Positions 29,644-31,173 of a stretch of DNA of 31,173 bases are shown here, one piece after another. This DNA comes from a virus. A model generated the notes under the pieces. The model saw only the letters and a list, made by a program, of their open reading frames with translations, searched no databases and was not told the origin of the DNA. Positions within the stretch are counted from its first letter, which is position 1, and each line of letters begins with the position of its first letter. The position numbers and the translations under genes were made by a program. The stretch lies in IMG/VR virus record IMGVR_UViG_3300006735_000008, positions 1-31,173 of that record, one strand, 5' to 3'.

Positions 29644-30287
29644 TATTCAAAAAATTTAGTTAATTGTTTGTGCATAAATTCTGTTAAATCTTGTTCAAGA
29701 TTGTCCATTAATCTCTGTTCTATATTTGCGTTTTGTCTTATAACAGGAGTGGTAAAAAATCCGCTAAACGGCAAACCTCTTGTTGCTATTGCCCTCCCTA
29801 TCATAAATGAAGCTGATTTTATGTTTGCTGAATCTTTTTTGATGAATCTCCCTTTTGCGTCTCTGAGTTTAATCGGCTTGTCTTTTATCCATTTTTCAAC
29901 AATACCTTCTTTGATGTTTTTACCTTTGAATTGAAATCTAGGCTTCCAACCCATCATTTTATTATTCTTGCCCACTGGTTTCTCAGACCTTGCCCACTTG
30001 GGACTTCCTGTTTTAACACTTCCGTGTACTCCACTGTCTACAAAAGGCACATATTTTTCAGCTTTACCAAATGTAAATCCAACAGTGTATTCGCCTGTTT
30101 GTTGATTAAAATTAACAATGTAATCCATTTCTTTGTACAGTGTTTTTGCTTTGGTGTTTCTTTTACGTTTACTCAAGATTGCTCTTGAATAGTGTACAAC
30201 TTCTTTGCCGTACGTCTGAAACAACTGTGTTGTGTTAGGTCCTTCTACTCCTGAACCTTGATATTTGAATGTTAGTTTCTCTGACAT
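29643..30287 (-). CDS. HK97 gp10-like head-tail/tail completion protein
   Basis: This 214-aa protein contains YVPFVDSGVHGS (about residues 79-90), the most telling piece of the gp10/neck family (usually Y..YVE.G...). A basic central part (KWARSEKPVGKNNKMMGWKP) and RGLPFSGFFTTPVI near 170 precede a C-terminal helix. Such proteins join the tail tube to the connector. Its place between the terminator-like 165-aa gene and the tail-tip genes fits. Confidence 0.65.
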   Translation of the reverse strand: MSEKLTFKYQGSGVEGPNTTQLFQTYGKEVVHYSRAILSKRKRNTKAKTLYKEMDYIVNFNQQTGEYTVGFTFGKAEKYVPFVDSGVHGSVKTGSPKWARSEKPVGKNNKMMGWKPRFQFKGKNIKEGIVEKWIKDKPIKLRDAKGRFIKKDSANIKSASFMIGRAIATRGLPFSGFFTTPVIRQNANIEQRLMDNLEQDLTEFMHKQLTKFFE

Positions 30288-30784
30288 TATGTATTATCTA
30301 TTTGTGGTACATCACATAACGAATTAATGTTGTTACACTCAATGCTGAACGTCCCCTGCCACCCTGTTAACATATTGTCAAAACGTGCGGTAAAAGGCTC
30401 TAAATTGATTGGGAGCTGTAATTCAACTCTACCATTGACCCAACTTGTGGAATATAAATTTTGATGATAATTAGCAATAACATCTTTCATACACATAAGT
30501 AAACTTGAATACACATCGTCTCTGTCCGCTAAGTCTTCTCTGATTACATCACATATTAATACGTTAAAAGCATATGTGGTCGTTGAGTCTCCTATATCTG
30601 TTGACAAAGGCTCAATGTACAAAAACGGATAATTGTTGAGACCGAGTTTTGACACGTCAACTTCATCAAGAGGACCGTTTTGAAATGATTGTAAAATATG
30701 GTGATTGTCAGCAATCAATTTAAATTGGTCCACCATATATCTGAAGGTGAGGTTGTTATATGTGGTGTTACTATTATCAGGCAT
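30287..30784 (-). CDS. Tail completion/terminator-like protein
   Basis: This 165-aa protein has the alpha-beta layout of tail terminator proteins: an N-terminal helix (RYMVDQFKLIADNHHILQSF), a central strand pair (YPFLYIEPLSTD, TTYAFNVLICDVIRED), a helix (DDVYSSLLMCMKDVIANYHQ) and end strands (ARFDNMLTGWQGTFSIEC). Families of this type cap the finished tail tube before head joining. It shares its start with the stop of the chaperone T frame. The name is by fold pattern and position. Confidence 0.6.
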   Translation of the reverse strand: MPDNSNTTYNNLTFRYMVDQFKLIADNHHILQSFQNGPLDEVDVSKLGLNNYPFLYIEPLSTDIGDSTTTYAFNVLICDVIREDLADRDDVYSSLLMCMKDVIANYHQNLYSTSWVNGRVELQLPINLEPFTARFDNMLTGWQGTFSIECNNINSLCDVPQIDNT

Positions 30785-31017
30785 TACACAATACTTTTTT
30801 GTTGTTGTTTTTTAAGCTCTCTGTTATAATCTTGTTGATAACACAAGAACGTCAATGTTTCATATATTTTTATTTTTGTAACAGTGTTTATTTTTAAAAT
30901 ATCCTCATTGGCTAATCTAAACAATATATTATACCAACCCCATTTCCCGTCCATTGTTTGCTCATCTACTTTAACACTGTTGTCTTTGTCTTCTTTTTTT
31001 GCGTTGTTTTCGAACAA
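30784..31017 (-). CDS. Tail assembly chaperone -1 frame extension (T-like)
   Basis: This frame lies in the -1 phase of the chaperone gene and has no ATG, only a TTG at 31015-31017, and is open further upstream. It is most simply read by ribosomes that slip -1 at 30993-30999, which gives a fused product of about 260 aa, the last 69 from here. The part beyond the slip site includes GKWGWYNILFRLANEDILK, TVTKIKIYETLTFLCYQQDY and a Gln/Lys-rich end. The WGWY...YETLTFL pattern is reminiscent of T-domain proteins that contact the tape measure. Confidence 0.78.
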   Translation of the reverse strand: MFENNAKKEDKDNSVKVDEQTMDGKWGWYNILFRLANEDILKINTVTKIKIYETLTFLCYQQDYNRELKKQQQKSIV

Positions 31018-31173
31018 CTGTTGGTATCTTGTAAAAGTCTGTCGCCTAAATGAAAAAAAAAACTTATAGCTGACAGTGTAAAACTCATTGGAAATTGTTT
31101 CATTGTTTCCGCTTTACTCTCTGTTGGCTGATAATCTTCAATTTCATATCGTCCATATACGTCTTGTGGTCCA
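30966..31173 (-). CDS. Tail assembly chaperone, frame-0 product (G-like), 3' part
   Basis: This is the continuation of the gene that starts at 515; bases 31051-31173 repeat 1-123. From the junction the frame reads FTLSAISFFFHLGDRLLQ, then DTNSCSKTTQKKKTKTTVLK, and stops at TAG 30966-30968. The last residues are low-complexity Lys/Thr, which fits a short read-on after a frameshift site and not a folded domain. The unslipped product of 199 aa should be the major form. Confidence 0.75.
   Translation of the reverse strand, partial: GPQDVYGRYEIEDYQPTESKAETMKQFPMSFTLSAISFFFHLGDRLLQDTNSCSKTTQKKKTKTTVLK
30993..30999 (-). promoter_or_regulatory. -1 programmed frameshift site A AAA AAG
   Basis: In the chaperone frame the codons read CAA AAA AAG, so the canonical heptamer A AAA AAG is in phase, 24 bases before the TAG at 30966-30968. 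A -1 slip enters the open T-like frame. A second possible slip run is the T10 tract corresponding to plus-strand A10 at 31053-31062, which leads into the same frame. Confidence 0.8.
31051..31173. repeat. Terminal direct repeat, second copy
   Basis: Identical to bases 1-123 over all 123 positions; see the first copy. It should be removed once when the circular genome is built, leaving 31,050 bp. Confidence 0.95.

Noticed and set aside
238-31069. Plus-strand open frames of 60-117 codons
   Set aside because: They mirror well-supported minus-strand genes, have phenylalanine/serine/leucine-rich nonsense composition, and lack promoters or overlaps of the kind seen on the minus strand.
1-31173. CRISPR arrays, tRNA genes and integrase/attachment sites
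   Set aside because: I saw no regularly spaced repeats, no tRNA-like cloverleaf with CCA or TPsiC-type arms, and no tyrosine or serine recombinase motifs.

Overview
The window is a complete small phage genome. Bases 1-123 recur exactly at 31051-31173, so the molecule closes into a circle (or carries a direct terminal repeat) of 31,050 bp. Every protein gene I can support lies on the minus strand, and genes are mostly joined by ATGA or TAATG overlaps. Base composition is roughly one third G+C. Shine-Dalgarno sequences are largely absent, and two intergenic sites match the Bacteroidetes promoter element TAnnTTTG, one of them with a TTG at exactly 19 bases. I therefore infer a long-tailed phage (tape measure, tail tube, tail-assembly chaperone pair) of a Flavobacteriia-like Bacteroidetes host. 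I see no integrase, tRNA or CRISPR array, so a lytic life style is likely.

Layout in the direction of transcription (descending coordinates). (1) 19039-11951: a P-loop kinase, structural proteins, portal, head-tail adaptor, then lysis genes (small membrane proteins, M15 peptidase) and a metallophosphoesterase. (2) 11950-11596: a non-coding control region holding a plus-strand promoter, a short RNA and its terminator. (3) 11595-7982: an ArdC-like antirestriction protein, an OB-fold/SSB-like protein, HTH regulators and a very acidic protein. Four gene junctions here are occupied by hammerhead ribozymes. (4) 7989-5078: replication organiser, zinc-ribbon proteins, VRR-NUC nuclease, sigma-like factor and small proteins. 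(5) 5060-695: ParB-like protein, class II glutamine amidotransferase, a probable amino acid:DNA transferase-family protein, a 2OG-Fe(II) dioxygenase and the terminase subunits; the four non-terminase genes look like a DNA base hypermodification cassette. (6) 515 across the junction to 30784: tail chaperone with a -1 frameshift site. Then come tail completion and gp10-like proteins, two very large structural proteins, tape measure, XkdF-like protease, scaffold, major capsid protein, terminator, tail tube protein and a strong terminator at 19211-19242.

The most unusual content is the ribozyme-punctuated operon. Four type I hammerheads sit at 8535-8587, 9844-9899, 10282-10357 and 11371-11428. 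Each has the full conserved core, and each has the upstream gene's stop codon in or touching stem I. Cleavage would cut the polycistronic mRNA and leave the next gene with a leader of 25-27 nt. Three of these leaders carry an ACACAG block just before the start codon, and the 5' end of the plus-strand short RNA (about 11748-11816) is complementary to it. This suggests a self-processing, RNA-regulated operon.

Other genome-wide signals are a strong excess of the pentamer CACTG/CAGTG and an apparent complete absence of GATC.
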